Source: Massilia sp. IC2-278 (GTDB lineage: Bacteria; Pseudomonadota; Gammaproteobacteria; Burkholderiales; Burkholderiaceae_D). Taken from it: a DNA stretch of 64,000 bases. This document shows, one piece after another, positions 46,338 through 55,323 of this stretch. The DNA lies in the NCBI RefSeq assembly GCF_020708045.1, contig NZ_JAJFES010000002.1:124001-188000 (forward strand). Reading direction: 5' to 3'. The notes under the pieces were generated by a model that saw only the letters and a list, made by a program, of their open reading frames with translations, was not told the origin of the DNA and made no database searches. Positions within the stretch are counted from its first letter, which is position 1. Each line of letters opens with the position of its first letter. A program made the position numbers and the translations under genes.

Positions 46338-47315
46338 TCAGATGCGGATGCGGATGATGCGGCGCAGCCAGACCACGCCGAACAGGATCATCCCGGCCGC
46401 GTACCAGAGCAGGCGGATGCCGCTCGGATCGGTCCACAGCATGGACACGTATTTCGGGTTCACGATCGTCAGGACCAGGGCGACGCCGAACGGCAGCAGG
46501 CCCAGGATCCAGGCCGACATGCGCCCTTCCGCCGACAGCACGCGCACCTGGGCGGCGAGCTTCAGGCGGCCACGGATGATGTGGCTGATGTTGCCGAGGA
46601 TTTCGGCCAGGTTGCCGCCGGATTCGCGCTGGATCAGCACCGCGATGATCAGGTAGCGCAGGTCGGTCAGCGGAATGCGCGCCGCCATGTTGTGCAGCGC
46701 CTCGCCCATCGGCACGCCGTAGTTGATCTCTTCGCGCGCGATGCGGAACTCGCCGCTGAGCGGTTCGGGCAGCTCGTTGCCGACGATTTGCAGCACGTTA
46801 GTAAACGAGTGGCCGGCGCGCAGCGCGCGCGCGATGAAGTCGGCGGCATCCGGCAGCTGTTGCTCGATGCGGCGCAAGCGCCGCGTGCGGGCGCGCCGCA
46901 GCAGCATCCAGGGCAGGCCGAACGCCAGCAGCGCCAGCACGAAACGCGCCGGCAGCGGCGCCGGCAAGCGCGCGCTCAAGAGCAGGGCCGCCAGCATCGC
47001 CGCCAGCGAGCAACCGAGGAAGCGGTCGACTGTCAGCTTGCTGCCGGCCTGCACCAGCAGCGTGTCGAGGCGCTTCAGCAGCGGTATGCCGTGCAGCAGG
47101 CGGTCCAGGGCGTCGTTGCCGCTGAAGCGGCGCTGCTTCAGGATCGAGATCCGCTCGCCCGAGCGTCCGGCGCCGCCCGACATCACCTGCAGGCGGCGCG
47201 CCACACGCTGCGCCGCCTTGCCGTGGTTACTCGACCACCACAGCCAGACGCCTTCGATCAGCAGGATGACGGCGGCGAACAGGAACACGGTGAAACTGTA
47301 GAAAAGGACATCCAT
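46338..47315 (-). CDS. tadB: Tad pilus inner-membrane platform protein TadB
   Basis: A 325-residue GspF-family protein, partner of TadC. The T2SSF domain (about 155-285) contains LPDAADFIARALRAGHSFTNVLQIVGNELPEPLSGEF, the TadB signature. Membrane helices lie near residues 5-25, 95-130 and 275-315. Operon with tadA and tadC. Confidence 0.93.
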   Translation of the reverse strand: MDVLFYSFTVFLFAAVILLIEGVWLWWSSNHGKAAQRVARRLQVMSGGAGRSGERISILKQRRFSGNDALDRLLHGIPLLKRLDTLLVQAGSKLTVDRFLGCSLAAMLAALLLSARLPAPLPARFVLALLAFGLPWMLLRRARTRRLRRIEQQLPDAADFIARALRAGHSFTNVLQIVGNELPEPLSGEFRIAREEINYGVPMGEALHNMAARIPLTDLRYLIIAVLIQRESGGNLAEILGNISHIIRGRLKLAAQVRVLSAEGRMSAWILGLLPFGVALVLTIVNPKYVSMLWTDPSGIRLLWYAAGMILFGVVWLRRIIRIRI

Positions 47316-47348
47316 CGTGCGGCTCCACTGCAGGCGCGGCCTGCCGGT

Positions 47349-48695
47349 TCATTGGAAGATGCGGTCGGGGTCGAAGGTGTCGTCGGGGATCGCGGCGCCA
47401 TACATCTTGAGGCGGTCGGCAAAGCGCGGCCGCACGCCGGTGGCGCTGAACTGGCCCTGCACCTTGCCGTCGCGGTCGACCCCGGTCTGCTCGAAGCGGA
47501 AGATCTCCTGCATCGAGATGATGTCGCCTTCCATGCCGGTGATTTCCTGGATGCTGACCAGCTTGCGGCAGCCGTCGATCAGGCGCGAGGCCTGTACCAC
47601 CACGGTCACGGCCGAGCAGATCTGCTGGCGGATCGCGCGCGGCGTCAGGTTCACGCCGGCCATGCCGACCATGTTCTCGAGCCGCGCCAGGGCGTCGCGC
47701 GGGGTGTTCGAGTGGATCGTGGCGAGCGAGCCTTCGTGGCCGGTGTTCATCGCCTGCAGCATGTCGAGCGCCTCCGGGCCGCGCACCTCGCCCAGGATGA
47801 TGCGGTCGGGGCGCATGCGCAGCGAATTCTTCACCAGCGCGCGCTGGGTGACTTCGCCCTTGCCTTCGATATTCGGCGGCCGCGTTTCCAGGCGCACCAC
47901 GTGCGGCTGGCGCAGCTGCAGCTCGGCGGCATCCTCGATGGTGACGATGCGCTCGCTGGCCGGGATGAAGCCGGACAGCAGGTTCAGCAAGGTGGTCTTG
48001 CCGCTGCCGGTGCCGCCCGAGATCAGGATGTTGATCTTGGCGATGCCCAGGCCCTGCAGCACCTGGATCATCGGCGGCGTCACGCTTTTGTAGTCGAGCA
48101 GGTTCTGCACCGTCAGCGGCGCGGCGCCGAAGCGGCGGATCGACAGCAGCGGGCCATCCACCGCCAGCGGCGGAATGATCGCATTCACGCGCGAACCGTC
48201 CGGCAGGCGCGCGTCGACCATCGGGCTCGACTCGTCGACGCGGCGGCCGACGCGCGAGACGATCTTCTCGATGATCTTCATCAGGTGCGCGTTGTCGTGG
48301 AAGGCAATGTCGGTGAGTTCCAGCTTGCCGCGCCGCTCTACGTAGACGCGGCTGGCGGTATTGACCAGGATGTCGGACACGGTCGGGTCGTTCAGCAGCG
48401 GCTCGAGCGGGCCGAAGCCGAGCATTTCATGCTGGATGTCGAGCACCAGGTTGTGGCGCTCGTGCTGGTTGAGGACGATGCGTTCTTCCTCGATGATGCG
48501 CTGGATCAGCAAGGCCAGTTCATGCTTGAACTGCTCGACCGTCAGGCGCTTCAGGCGCTCCAGGTCGATCCGGTCGAGGATCATCTGGTGCATCGACTTC
48601 TTCAGTTCCTGGTAGGCGCCGTTCGTGGCGTCGGCGGAATGGGCTCCGGGACGGCGTTCGTCATCGGATACGGACAGGCGTTCGCGCAGCGACAT
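47349..48695 (-). CDS. tadA: Tad pilus assembly ATPase TadA/CpaF
   Basis: A 448-residue secretion ATPase of the TadA/CpaF (type IV/II hybrid) group. Walker A is GGTGSGKTT, Asp box [15 protein letters not shown]-type region, Walker [14 protein letters not shown] and His box [12 protein letters not shown]-terminal [19 protein letters not shown] is diagnostic for CpaF. It powers Flp pilus extension and probably retraction. Confidence 0.96.
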   Translation of the reverse strand: MSLRERLSVSDDERRPGAHSADATNGAYQELKKSMHQMILDRIDLERLKRLTVEQFKHELALLIQRIIEEERIVLNQHERHNLVLDIQHEMLGFGPLEPLLNDPTVSDILVNTASRVYVERRGKLELTDIAFHDNAHLMKIIEKIVSRVGRRVDESSPMVDARLPDGSRVNAIIPPLAVDGPLLSIRRFGAAPLTVQNLLDYKSVTPPMIQVLQGLGIAKINILISGGTGSGKTTLLNLLSGFIPASERIVTIEDAAELQLRQPHVVRLETRPPNIEGKGEVTQRALVKNSLRMRPDRIILGEVRGPEALDMLQAMNTGHEGSLATIHSNTPRDALARLENMVGMAGVNLTPRAIRQQICSAVTVVVQASRLIDGCRKLVSIQEITGMEGDIISMQEIFRFEQTGVDRDGKVQGQFSATGVRPRFADRLKMYGAAIPDDTFDPDRIFQ

Positions 48696-48706
48696 GGCTA
48701 CTCCTT

Positions 48707-49882
48707 TCAGTAATCGTTTTCGCCGCGGCCGAACAGGCGGCCGAGCAGGCCGCGGCTTTCGGGCGCGCGGCGCGCGGTGACCAGTTCGACCAGGTCGGCC
48801 AGGCTGCGCGCCGCCGCGCTGGCGCGCGACAGTTCCAGCACCGGCACACCCTGGTTCACCGAGTCGGTGACGGCGATGTAATCGTTGGGGACGGTGTGCA
48901 CGACTTCGCAGCCGAGCGCGGCGTGCAGGTCGGGCAGGCGCAGCCGCCCGCCCTTTTCGTAACGGTTGACGATCAGGCGGATACCTTCGATCGGGTAGCC
49001 GAGCGAGCGGAAGATGTCGAGCAGGCGGCGGGCATCGCGGATGTCGGGCAGCGCCAGTTGCAGCACCGGGTAGATGGTGTCGGTGCTGTCGAGCGCGCGC
49101 AGCGACACGGCGTCGATCTGGCGGCCGACGTCGAGCACGATGTAGTCGTAATGCTGGCGCGCCACGCGCAGGATGGCATCGATGTGTTCCGGCTTGGCTT
49201 CCTTGGTTTGCGCCGGATCGTCGGCTGCAGCCAGCACGCCGAAGCCGGGCGTCACGTGTACCAGGCAGGACTCCAGGAAAGGCCCGTCGATGCGCGCGAT
49301 CTGTTCGCAGACGTCGGACAGGGTCATGGTCGGCTTCTGGTCCGACACGTAGAGCGCGGCATCGCCGAACTGGCCGTGCAGGTCGATCAACAGCACCTTT
49401 TTCTCGGCCAGCGTCGCCAGCGCATACCCGAAGTTGGTGGAGATGAAGGTGGCGCCGCTGCCGCCCTTGCAGGCGATGAAGGCCAGCACCTTGCCTTCGC
49501 GGAGCTGGGCGACGCCGGCGGCGGCGGCAATGCGGTCCATGGCTTCATGGAAGGCGCGGTGCGCCAGCGGCAGCTGCAGCACTTCGCGCACGCCGGCGCG
49601 CATGGCGCGGATCAGGAGCTGGGTATGGTGTTCGCCGGTGAGCAGCATGAACTGCGCTTCCGGATACTGGCGCGCCAGGCGTTCGAGCAGGTCGGCGTCG
49701 TCGGGCGCCCCGGCGCCGGCATCGACGATCACCAGTCCGGGCGCTTCGGCCAGGGGGCGGTCGAGCGCTTCGCGCATCGAGACGCGGCTGTTGGCGACGT
49801 TCAGCGGCGGCACGCGCGCCGCACCCTGCGAGGCGATGTCGGCATACAGCAGGCTGTCGCGGCTGATCAATAGGGCTTTCAT
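48707..49882 (-). CDS. tadZ: Tad pilus localisation protein TadZ/CpaE
   Basis: A 391-residue ParA/MinD-like ATPase that positions the Tad machine at the pole. An N-terminal receiver-like domain (about 1-125) precedes a deviant Walker A CKGGSGATFISTN (about 143-155), where the usual GKT lysine is replaced (SGAT). This degenerate P-loop is seen in many CpaE/TadZ proteins. Walker B-like VLLIDLHGQFGD and a DxGR motif (VLDVGRQID) follow. Confidence 0.92.
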   Translation of the reverse strand: MKALLISRDSLLYADIASQGAARVPPLNVANSRVSMREALDRPLAEAPGLVIVDAGAGAPDDADLLERLARQYPEAQFMLLTGEHHTQLLIRAMRAGVREVLQLPLAHRAFHEAMDRIAAAAGVAQLREGKVLAFIACKGGSGATFISTNFGYALATLAEKKVLLIDLHGQFGDAALYVSDQKPTMTLSDVCEQIARIDGPFLESCLVHVTPGFGVLAAADDPAQTKEAKPEHIDAILRVARQHYDYIVLDVGRQIDAVSLRALDSTDTIYPVLQLALPDIRDARRLLDIFRSLGYPIEGIRLIVNRYEKGGRLRLPDLHAALGCEVVHTVPNDYIAVTDSVNQGVPVLELSRASAAARSLADLVELVTARRAPESRGLLGRLFGRGENDY

Positions 49883-50015
49883 GACGATCCTCGTTGAGGC
49901 TCAAATGGCAAGTGGAAATCGGGAGGCGAACGCGCCAGCCGGCGCCCGGCACGCCGCCATGGCGTCTCGGGCGCCGGCCTGCGCGTCCGCAGCGCACAAG
50001 CGCGCATGACCATAC

Positions 50016-50288
50016 TCACTGCCCGCTGCCCATGATCCTGATGACCGGCGCCGGCTCTGGCTCCGGCTGGGCGAACGAACGCTGGTAGCGGGCCTGCGCG
50101 GCGCGCGCCGCCGGCCCGTCGATGCCGTGTGCCGGATTGGCATTGGCGGCGTTTTGCGGCGCGATGGTCTGCGCCGCCAGATTGGCGCGTACCGAGGCGC
50201 CAAAGTTCTTGGTGAAGCGCGGAGCGGTCGAGCAGCCCTGGGTCAGCAGCAGCAACGCCACGCACGCGATGGTCTTGCAGGTAGCCAT
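50016..50288 (-). CDS. small lipoprotein of the Tad locus
   Basis: A 90-residue protein with signal peptide and lipobox (TQGC, about residues 16-19), then an Ala/Pro-rich disordered mature part. Small lipoproteins at this position in Tad loci (between secretin and TadZ) often act as pilotins or CpaD/RcpB equivalents, but it is far shorter than CpaD (about 200). Role unproven. Nine bases separate it from the rcpA stop. Confidence 0.75.
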   Translation of the reverse strand: MATCKTIACVALLLLTQGCSTAPRFTKNFGASVRANLAAQTIAPQNAANANPAHGIDGPAARAAQARYQRSFAQPEPEPAPVIRIMGSGQ

Positions 50289-50297
50289 GGCTGCCTC

Positions 50298-51812
50298 CTA
50301 TTTGAGTTCGAAACCGTCGACGCTCTGGGCCGGACGGGCGATGGCATTGCTCGGCGCCGGCGGGCCCTCGAGCCTGCCCCCGAGCATTAGCGCGGCGCGC
50401 GAAGGGGCATCCACGCGGTCGGTCGGCAGCGCGTAAGCCGTTTCCGTCAGGGGCTTGACCAGGCGCGCCGTGATCACGAACACGAGTTCGGTGCGGTCCT
50501 GCTGGAAGTCGGTGCTGCGAAACAGCGCGCCCAGCACCGGTACCTGGCCGAGCAGCGGCAGGCCTTTCAGGTTGGTCACCAGGTTGTTCTTGATCAGGCC
50601 GCCGATGGCGAAGCTCTGGCCGTCGTACAGCTGGACGGTGGTGCTGGCGCGCCGGGTCGTCACCACCGGCAGGATGGCGCCGCCGGACAGGCCGACGGCG
50701 CTGATGCCGATGCCCTCGCGCGACAGTTCCGAGACCTCGGGCGTCACGCGCAGGTTGATGCGGCCGCCGCTGAGCACCGTTGGCGTGAAGCGCAGGCCGA
50801 CGCCGAATTCCTTTTCCTCGAGCGTGACCCTGTCGCGGTCCTGGGACACCGGGATGTAGAACTTGCCGCCCGCGAGGAAGCTGCCTTCCTGGCCGCTGAT
50901 CGCCATCACGTTCGGCTCGGCCAGCACGCGCACCAAGCTGTCCTTGGTTTCGGCATCGACGCCGAAGCCGTTGCCGTTGCCTTTGCCGAGGCGCAGGCCT
51001 CCATTAATATTACCGCTCAGGAAATTCGATGCCAGGGCGGCTGCCCAGCTGCCGGACGTCGTGCGCCAGTTGACGCCGGCCTCGAGACGTTCGAGCAGGG
51101 TCTTCGAGACCTCGGCCACCTTGACTTCGAGCTGCACCTGCTGCGGCGCGCTCACGCTCAGCAAATTCACCACGCGCAGGTTGGCGGCATTCGATCCGCC
51201 GTTGGCGGCGGCATTCTGCTGGTCCGGCGCCAGCTCCTTCGGCACCGCATTCATCGCACGCAGCGGCTTGCGCACATAGGCCAGCGCCAGCTCGGCGGCG
51301 CGCGCCACGGCGCCGGCGTCCGACACGGTTCCGCTCAGGACCAGGGAATCGGCGGCGGCCAGCACCCGGATGTCCTTTTCCTCGGGCATGACCGCGGCCA
51401 GCGTGGCCTGCAAGGCGCTCGGGTCCATTGCCACGGTGATGTCGAGCACGCTGCACAGGCCGCTCCTGCCCTGCACGATCATGTTGGTGGTGCCGACGTC
51501 GATGCCGGCGATGTACATGGTGTCGGGCGCCACCAGCATCGCCTGCACCACCGACGGGTTGCCGACGCTGCGGTTCTGCACCGGTTCCTGCAGGCGCATC
51601 AGGGTCGACTTGCCCATCTGGAGCGCAACCTGGGCCGGACGCGCGGCCTCGCCGCTGCAGCGCGGACCGAGTTCGCTGCGCGCGCCGGCGGCCGGCGCAG
51701 TATCGGCCTGGGCCGCGGGGCGCGCCGCCTGCGCCGTGCCGGCCAGCGCCAGCGCCAGGCCGCCGAGCAGCAGGCAGCGGGCATGGCGGGTTTTCGTGGG
51801 ACTCGTGTTCAT
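50298..51812 (-). CDS. rcpA: Tad pilus secretin RcpA/CpaC
   Basis: A 504-residue secretin: signal peptide (about 1-30), an N-terminal BON-type pilus domain (LQMGKSTLMRLQEPVQNRSVGNPSVVQAMLVAPDTMYIAG), an N1-like domain and a C-terminal secretin domain with NLKGLPLLGQVPVLGALFRSTDFQQDRTELVFVITARLV. It forms the outer membrane channel of the Flp pilus. The ATG at 51812 is chosen over an upstream codon because it starts the signal peptide. Confidence 0.94.
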   Translation of the reverse strand: MNTSPTKTRHARCLLLGGLALALAGTAQAARPAAQADTAPAAGARSELGPRCSGEAARPAQVALQMGKSTLMRLQEPVQNRSVGNPSVVQAMLVAPDTMYIAGIDVGTTNMIVQGRSGLCSVLDITVAMDPSALQATLAAVMPEEKDIRVLAAADSLVLSGTVSDAGAVARAAELALAYVRKPLRAMNAVPKELAPDQQNAAANGGSNAANLRVVNLLSVSAPQQVQLEVKVAEVSKTLLERLEAGVNWRTTSGSWAAALASNFLSGNINGGLRLGKGNGNGFGVDAETKDSLVRVLAEPNVMAISGQEGSFLAGGKFYIPVSQDRDRVTLEEKEFGVGLRFTPTVLSGGRINLRVTPEVSELSREGIGISAVGLSGGAILPVVTTRRASTTVQLYDGQSFAIGGLIKNNLVTNLKGLPLLGQVPVLGALFRSTDFQQDRTELVFVITARLVKPLTETAYALPTDRVDAPSRAALMLGGRLEGPPAPSNAIARPAQSVDGFELK

Positions 51813-51837
51813 GGTTTCACCTGGCACACGTTAGGGT

Positions 51838-52689
51838 TCAGAAGCACTCTTGCAAGGAATGCAGGCCATTGATGACAGCAACGCAGTTGCGGCGCGCAGG
51901 AGGCGTGGCGACGCGGTGCACGGCCGGTTTTTGCGGACGCGGCGCGGCGGCGGGCTTCGCCGGCACGGGTTTCGGCGGCGTGGCGCCCGGCAGCAGCGTC
52001 AGCTTGGTGGCGCCGCCGGTCTGGGCCGACTGCGGATCGACCTGGTTGCGCAGCGCCAGCGACAGGGTGCCGACGCTGCGCGCCAGGTCGAGCGTCTCGG
52101 CCTGCTCGGGCGACACTTCGAGCGTGACGGCGTTCACCACGCGCGGCTTGGTTTCGTCGCGGTTGACTTCCTGGGCCACGGCCAGCACCAGAATCCGCTC
52201 GAGCACGATCTTCGAGATGTCCTGCTCGCGGTTCTCGCCGGGCTGCGGGTCCTTGCGGGTGCTGACGATGATGTCGACGTAGTTGCCCGGCAGGGTGAAG
52301 CCGGCCACGCCGATCACGTCGTTCACGCGCACCGTGATGGCGCGCTTGCCTTCGGTGATCAGGGCCGACAGGCCGCCCAGGGTGCCGGCCGGGGCCAGCT
52401 TGGCTTCGCTGACCGGTTCGCCCGCCAGCACGCTGCTCCTGAGCACCCGGCCGGCCAGCTTTTGCGGATCGGCATAGGCGCCTTTCGGCACGCTGTCGGA
52501 CGGCCAGTCGGCCAGCTTCAGCATCTCGGGCGTGAGGCGCTGGCCGAGGCTGATGTCGGTGGCGGCCACCACGATATGGCCGGAATTGGACCCCGGCTGC
52601 ATCAGCAGCCAGCGCGAGGCCAGGATCACGGCCGTCAGGCCGAACAGGATGGCAACCGCCATCACGGCAAGGGCACGCTTGTTTTTCAT
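51838..52689 (-). CDS. cpaB: Flp pilus assembly protein CpaB/RcpC
   Basis: A 283-residue periplasmic protein with an N-terminal membrane helix (ALAVMAVAILFGLTAVILASRWLL, about 5-28), an SAF domain (about 40-105, HIVVAATDISLGQRLTPEML ... PKGAYAD) and an RcpC/CpaB C-terminal domain (about 115-220). The last 60 residues are Pro/Ala/Lys-rich and end in CVAVINGLHSLQECF, an odd tail with two cysteines. The start is ATG 52689, overlapping the AAA ATPase stop by four bases. Confidence 0.92.
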   Translation of the reverse strand: MKNKRALAVMAVAILFGLTAVILASRWLLMQPGSNSGHIVVAATDISLGQRLTPEMLKLADWPSDSVPKGAYADPQKLAGRVLRSSVLAGEPVSEAKLAPAGTLGGLSALITEGKRAITVRVNDVIGVAGFTLPGNYVDIIVSTRKDPQPGENREQDISKIVLERILVLAVAQEVNRDETKPRVVNAVTLEVSPEQAETLDLARSVGTLSLALRNQVDPQSAQTGGATKLTLLPGATPPKPVPAKPAAAPRPQKPAVHRVATPPARRNCVAVINGLHSLQECF

Positions 52690-54053
52690 GATGCGATTCC
52701 TGCGGCAGGGGTCGGGACGCTGGCGCAGACGCTGTTCCACGCCTGCTCCAGGGCGGCAATGCTCAGGCACGGCTCAGCGCCGGCCAGGCTGGCGAAATCG
52801 GACAGGCGGCCGAGCAGTTCCTGCGGGTAGCAGGCCAGCAGCGGCGTGCCGCTCTGGCGGTGCAGGCGCGTCACCAGGTGCTCGAGCACGTTCTCGGGGC
52901 AGTCCAGGCCGCGCAGGCGGCACTGGCGCCGTACCAGCGCGCGGTAGCCGGCGTCCGGCAACGCGCCCAGTCCGATGCGGTAGCCGACCCGGCGCAGCAT
53001 GGCCGGATCGAACACGCTCGACGGCGCCAGGTTGGTGACGAATACCAGCAGCGCATCGAAAGGCAGGGACTCGGCCTGTCCGCCCAGGCGCAGCGGGCCG
53101 CCGTCGAGCGGTCCCAGCCAGCGGTTCAGCAACTCGGAAGCGGGCAGGCGCTGGCGCCCGAGGTCGTCGATGACGAGGATGCCGTTGTTCGCCTGCAGCT
53201 GGGGCGGCGCCTGCAGCACGCCATGTTCGCTATCGAAACGCAGTTCGAAGTCGGCGGCGTCGAAGTCGGCGCCGACGTGCACCAGCGGACGCTGGCAAAT
53301 CACCCAGCGCGCGTCGCAGCTGCGCCGCTCTTCCAGCTGGCGCGCCAGCGGCAGCGGCGCCGGGTGGCAGGCCGGATCGTACAGGCGCACGATGCGTCCG
53401 CCGATCAGCACCGCGTGCGGCACCGCGACCGCCCCGGGCAGCAGGCGCGCCAGCTTGCGCGCCAGGGTCGTCTTGCCGCTGCCGCTGGGTCCGTGCAGCA
53501 GCAGTGCGCGCTGCGACTGCAGGGCAGCGCCGAGCAGGTCGCGCTGGGCCGCATCGAGGGCGTCGCCGGCCAGCAGCGCGGCCAGGTCGGCGGCGCGCGG
53601 ACGGCTGGCGCCGGGCTGGCGCAGCGACTGGCGCTCGATTAGCGCGCGCCAGGCCGCCAGCGTCACCGGCGCCGGGCCGACATAGCGGCACTCGGCCAGG
53701 GCCGCGAGCGCGGCGCGCTGGCCGATCGGGGTCAGCTGGTACTGGACATCGATGTCCGATTCACCGCACCAGGCCACTTCGGCCTGCTGTTCGGTCATCA
53801 GCCCGGCCAGCACTTCGCGCAGTACGCTGACAGACAGGCGCAGCCTGCCGGCAAGCAGCGGCAGCGGCGCGCGTCCGGTTGCGTGCAGGGTCTTCAGCGC
53901 CAGCGCCGCCACGAGGCGTGCATCGAGCCCGGTGTCGCTGACCGACTTGGCCTGGCGCGGCAGGATTGCCGCCACCTCCAGCTCGCCCGGCGGCGCGGCC
54001 GGCGCCATGCGCTCGGCGGCGGTCCCTGGGCTCCACGACAAGGTTTCGATCAT
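52686..54053 (-). CDS. AAA ATPase of unknown role encoded within the Tad locus
   Basis: A 455-residue cytoplasmic protein. Residues about 43-112 look like a winged helix (ARLVAALALKTLHATGRAPLPLLAGRLRLSVSVLREVLAGL). A linker with ECRYVGPAPVTLAAWRALIERQS precedes the AAA core: Walker A GPSGSGKT (188-195), Walker B ILVIDD (D296, D297), sensor-1 N341 and an Arg pair (R354-R355). This is not TadA or TadZ. ATG 54053 follows GAGGAGAAAG; upstream open frame is shadow of the prepilin peptidase. It is coupled to cpaB (ATGA overlap), so it belongs to the operon. It may regulate or remodel the machine, but nothing shows which. Confidence 0.85.
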   Translation of the reverse strand: MIETLSWSPGTAAERMAPAAPPGELEVAAILPRQAKSVSDTGLDARLVAALALKTLHATGRAPLPLLAGRLRLSVSVLREVLAGLMTEQQAEVAWCGESDIDVQYQLTPIGQRAALAALAECRYVGPAPVTLAAWRALIERQSLRQPGASRPRAADLAALLAGDALDAAQRDLLGAALQSQRALLLHGPSGSGKTTLARKLARLLPGAVAVPHAVLIGGRIVRLYDPACHPAPLPLARQLEERRSCDARWVICQRPLVHVGADFDAADFELRFDSEHGVLQAPPQLQANNGILVIDDLGRQRLPASELLNRWLGPLDGGPLRLGGQAESLPFDALLVFVTNLAPSSVFDPAMLRRVGYRIGLGALPDAGYRALVRRQCRLRGLDCPENVLEHLVTRLHRQSGTPLLACYPQELLGRLSDFASLAGAEPCLSIAALEQAWNSVCASVPTPAAGIAS

Positions 54054-54148
54054 CGCTTTCTCCTCGTACAGCAGCAAAATATTTCCTGACGTCATCAATT
54101 CTAGCGAGCCGGTCCCTGGCGCCCTTGAGATGTAGCAAGCTATGGCGC

Positions 54149-54715
54149 TCAGCCGTGGTAACGCTGTGCCAGCAGCCAGAGCGCGCTCAGCGCGATTGCC
54201 AATCCATAGGGCATGGAGCCGGCGCTCTGGGCAGGCGCGCCGTCCGCAGCAGAACCAGGCCCGGGGCCAGGATCGACGCGCAGCCAGGCCAGCAGCGGCA
54301 AGGGCAGCAGCGCCAGCACCAGCTTGCGCAGCGCGCTCCAGGCCAGCTGCCAGCGTCCGGTGGCAAGAATGATCAGGAGCGCCATGACCCCGCCCGCACA
54401 CCAGGCCAGGATGCAGGCATGGAGGGTCTGGCCCGGACCGAAGAACAGGCCGACGGTGGCCATCAGCTTGACGTCGCCGGCAGCCATGCCGCGCAACATA
54501 TAAAGGGGGATGAACAGGGCGAAGCCGACTGCGGCGCCGCCCAGCGCGGCGGCGGCGGACCCGGCGGGGGTGGCGCCGGAAAGGTGCAGGCCGAAGACGC
54601 CGCACCAGGCGGCGAGCAACAGGAGATTCGGGATCTTGCGGATCGCCAGGTCGGTCACCGCGGCGCCGACGGCAAGGACAAGCAGCATCAGGTCAAGCCA
54701 GGTTTGCACGGGCAT
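54149..54715 (-). CDS. cpaA: Flp prepilin peptidase (TadV/CpaA, A24 family)
   Basis: A 188-residue polytopic aspartic peptidase that cleaves the Flp prepilin. Both catalytic Asp are visible: TDLAIRKIPN (about D22) and MAAGDVKLMATVG. About five to six membrane helices. It lacks the N-methyltransferase domain of PilD, as usual for TadV. ATG 54715 is used; the longer frame reads into the flp terminator. Confidence 0.93.
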   Translation of the reverse strand: MPVQTWLDLMLLVLAVGAAVTDLAIRKIPNLLLLAAWCGVFGLHLSGATPAGSAAAALGGAAVGFALFIPLYMLRGMAAGDVKLMATVGLFFGPGQTLHACILAWCAGGVMALLIILATGRWQLAWSALRKLVLALLPLPLLAWLRVDPGPGPGSAADGAPAQSAGSMPYGLAIALSALWLLAQRYHG

Positions 54716-54728
54716 GATTGCGCTCCTC

Positions 54729-54764
54729 AAAAAAAAAAGCCCTCCGGACCGGAGTCCGGAGGGC
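54729..54764 (-). terminator. Rho-independent terminator/attenuator after flp
   Basis: On the minus strand a perfect 10-bp GC stem (GCCCTCCGGA / TCCGGAGGGC) is followed by ten T (54738 down to 54729). It lies just after flp and 14 bases before the cpaA start, so it should keep pilin transcripts abundant and let only part of the transcription reach the rest of the Tad operon. Confidence 0.93.
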
Positions 54765-54777
54765 AAGACCTAGTGAA

Positions 54778-54966
54778 TTACGGAGCCAGTGCAGCGACCA
54801 GCTTGTCTTTCACGGTGGTAAAGGTCGTTTCGATCTGCTCACCCAGCAGCGTAGCCGCACCGGCCATCGCGACGCCGATCAGGGCAGCGATCAGGCCATA
54901 CTCGATGGCAGTCACACCGTCTTCATCAGCAACGAAAGCTTGGATAGCGGTAAAGATCGTTTTCAT
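54778..54966 (-). CDS. flp: Flp major pilin
   Basis: A 62-residue Flp/Fap pilin. The leader MKTIFTAIQAFVADEDG is followed by the prepilin motif G|VTAIEYGLIAALIGVAMAGAATLLG, with the invariant Glu and Tyr. The mature pilin is about 45 residues, normal for Flp. ATG 54966 follows GGAG at seven bases. Transcribed first in the Tad locus. Confidence 0.95.
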   Translation of the reverse strand: MKTIFTAIQAFVADEDGVTAIEYGLIAALIGVAMAGAATLLGEQIETTFTTVKDKLVAALAP

Positions 54967-55323
54967 GACAAACTCCATATGGTGGTTTATAAGAACAACC
55001 CTGAAACGGAGTACTTCCCTGACTCGGCTGACACTGCGTTGTCGTTTCCGTTTCAGTGAGTTCATCATATGTTTTAGTGCCGTACGGCAACTTGAGTGTG
55101 CTCAAATTTTCCCATGGGAATCATTTACTTGAGGAAATGTTTGAGCTGTCGCAAACGAGAAATGGTGTGCAGCCATTTCGCCAAAAGAATAGGCGAAATT
55201 ATTGCTGTAAATGCAAAAAACGTTTATGCTGTTCCACTTGCTCTTTGGAAATTTAACCTTCTGTAGAGAAGTGGCAGGGCGCCGTGTTGCGGCGAGTGGG
55301 TAGATTACATTTCTGAGAATGAC
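54967..55323. promoter_or_regulatory. AT-rich divergent control region between flp and the GGDEF gene
   Basis: This 357-base gap separates divergent flp (minus) and the diguanylate cyclase (plus). About 55080-55260 is much richer in A/T than its surroundings. It contains short hairpins: TTGAG/CTCAA (55092-55105), GAAATGG/CCATTTC (55159-55179) and ATTTCGCC/GGCGAAAT (55175-55199); the last two share bases 55175-55179 and cannot form together. Promoters for both genes are expected here but no confident -35/-10 pair stands out. Confidence 0.6.

Noticed and set aside
45342-48713. 1123-residue plus-strand open frame across tadC-tadB-tadA
   Set aside because: It crosses three well-recognised minus-strand genes and is Gln/Arg/Ala/Asp-rich shadow sequence.
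55056-55256. Small Cys-rich ORF (ending YCCKCKKRLCCSTC) in the AT-rich gap upstream of the GGDEF gene
   Set aside because: The start is GTG with no ribosome binding site; the internal ATG at 55137 has GAGG too close to it. It overlaps the hairpins and is more likely non-coding.
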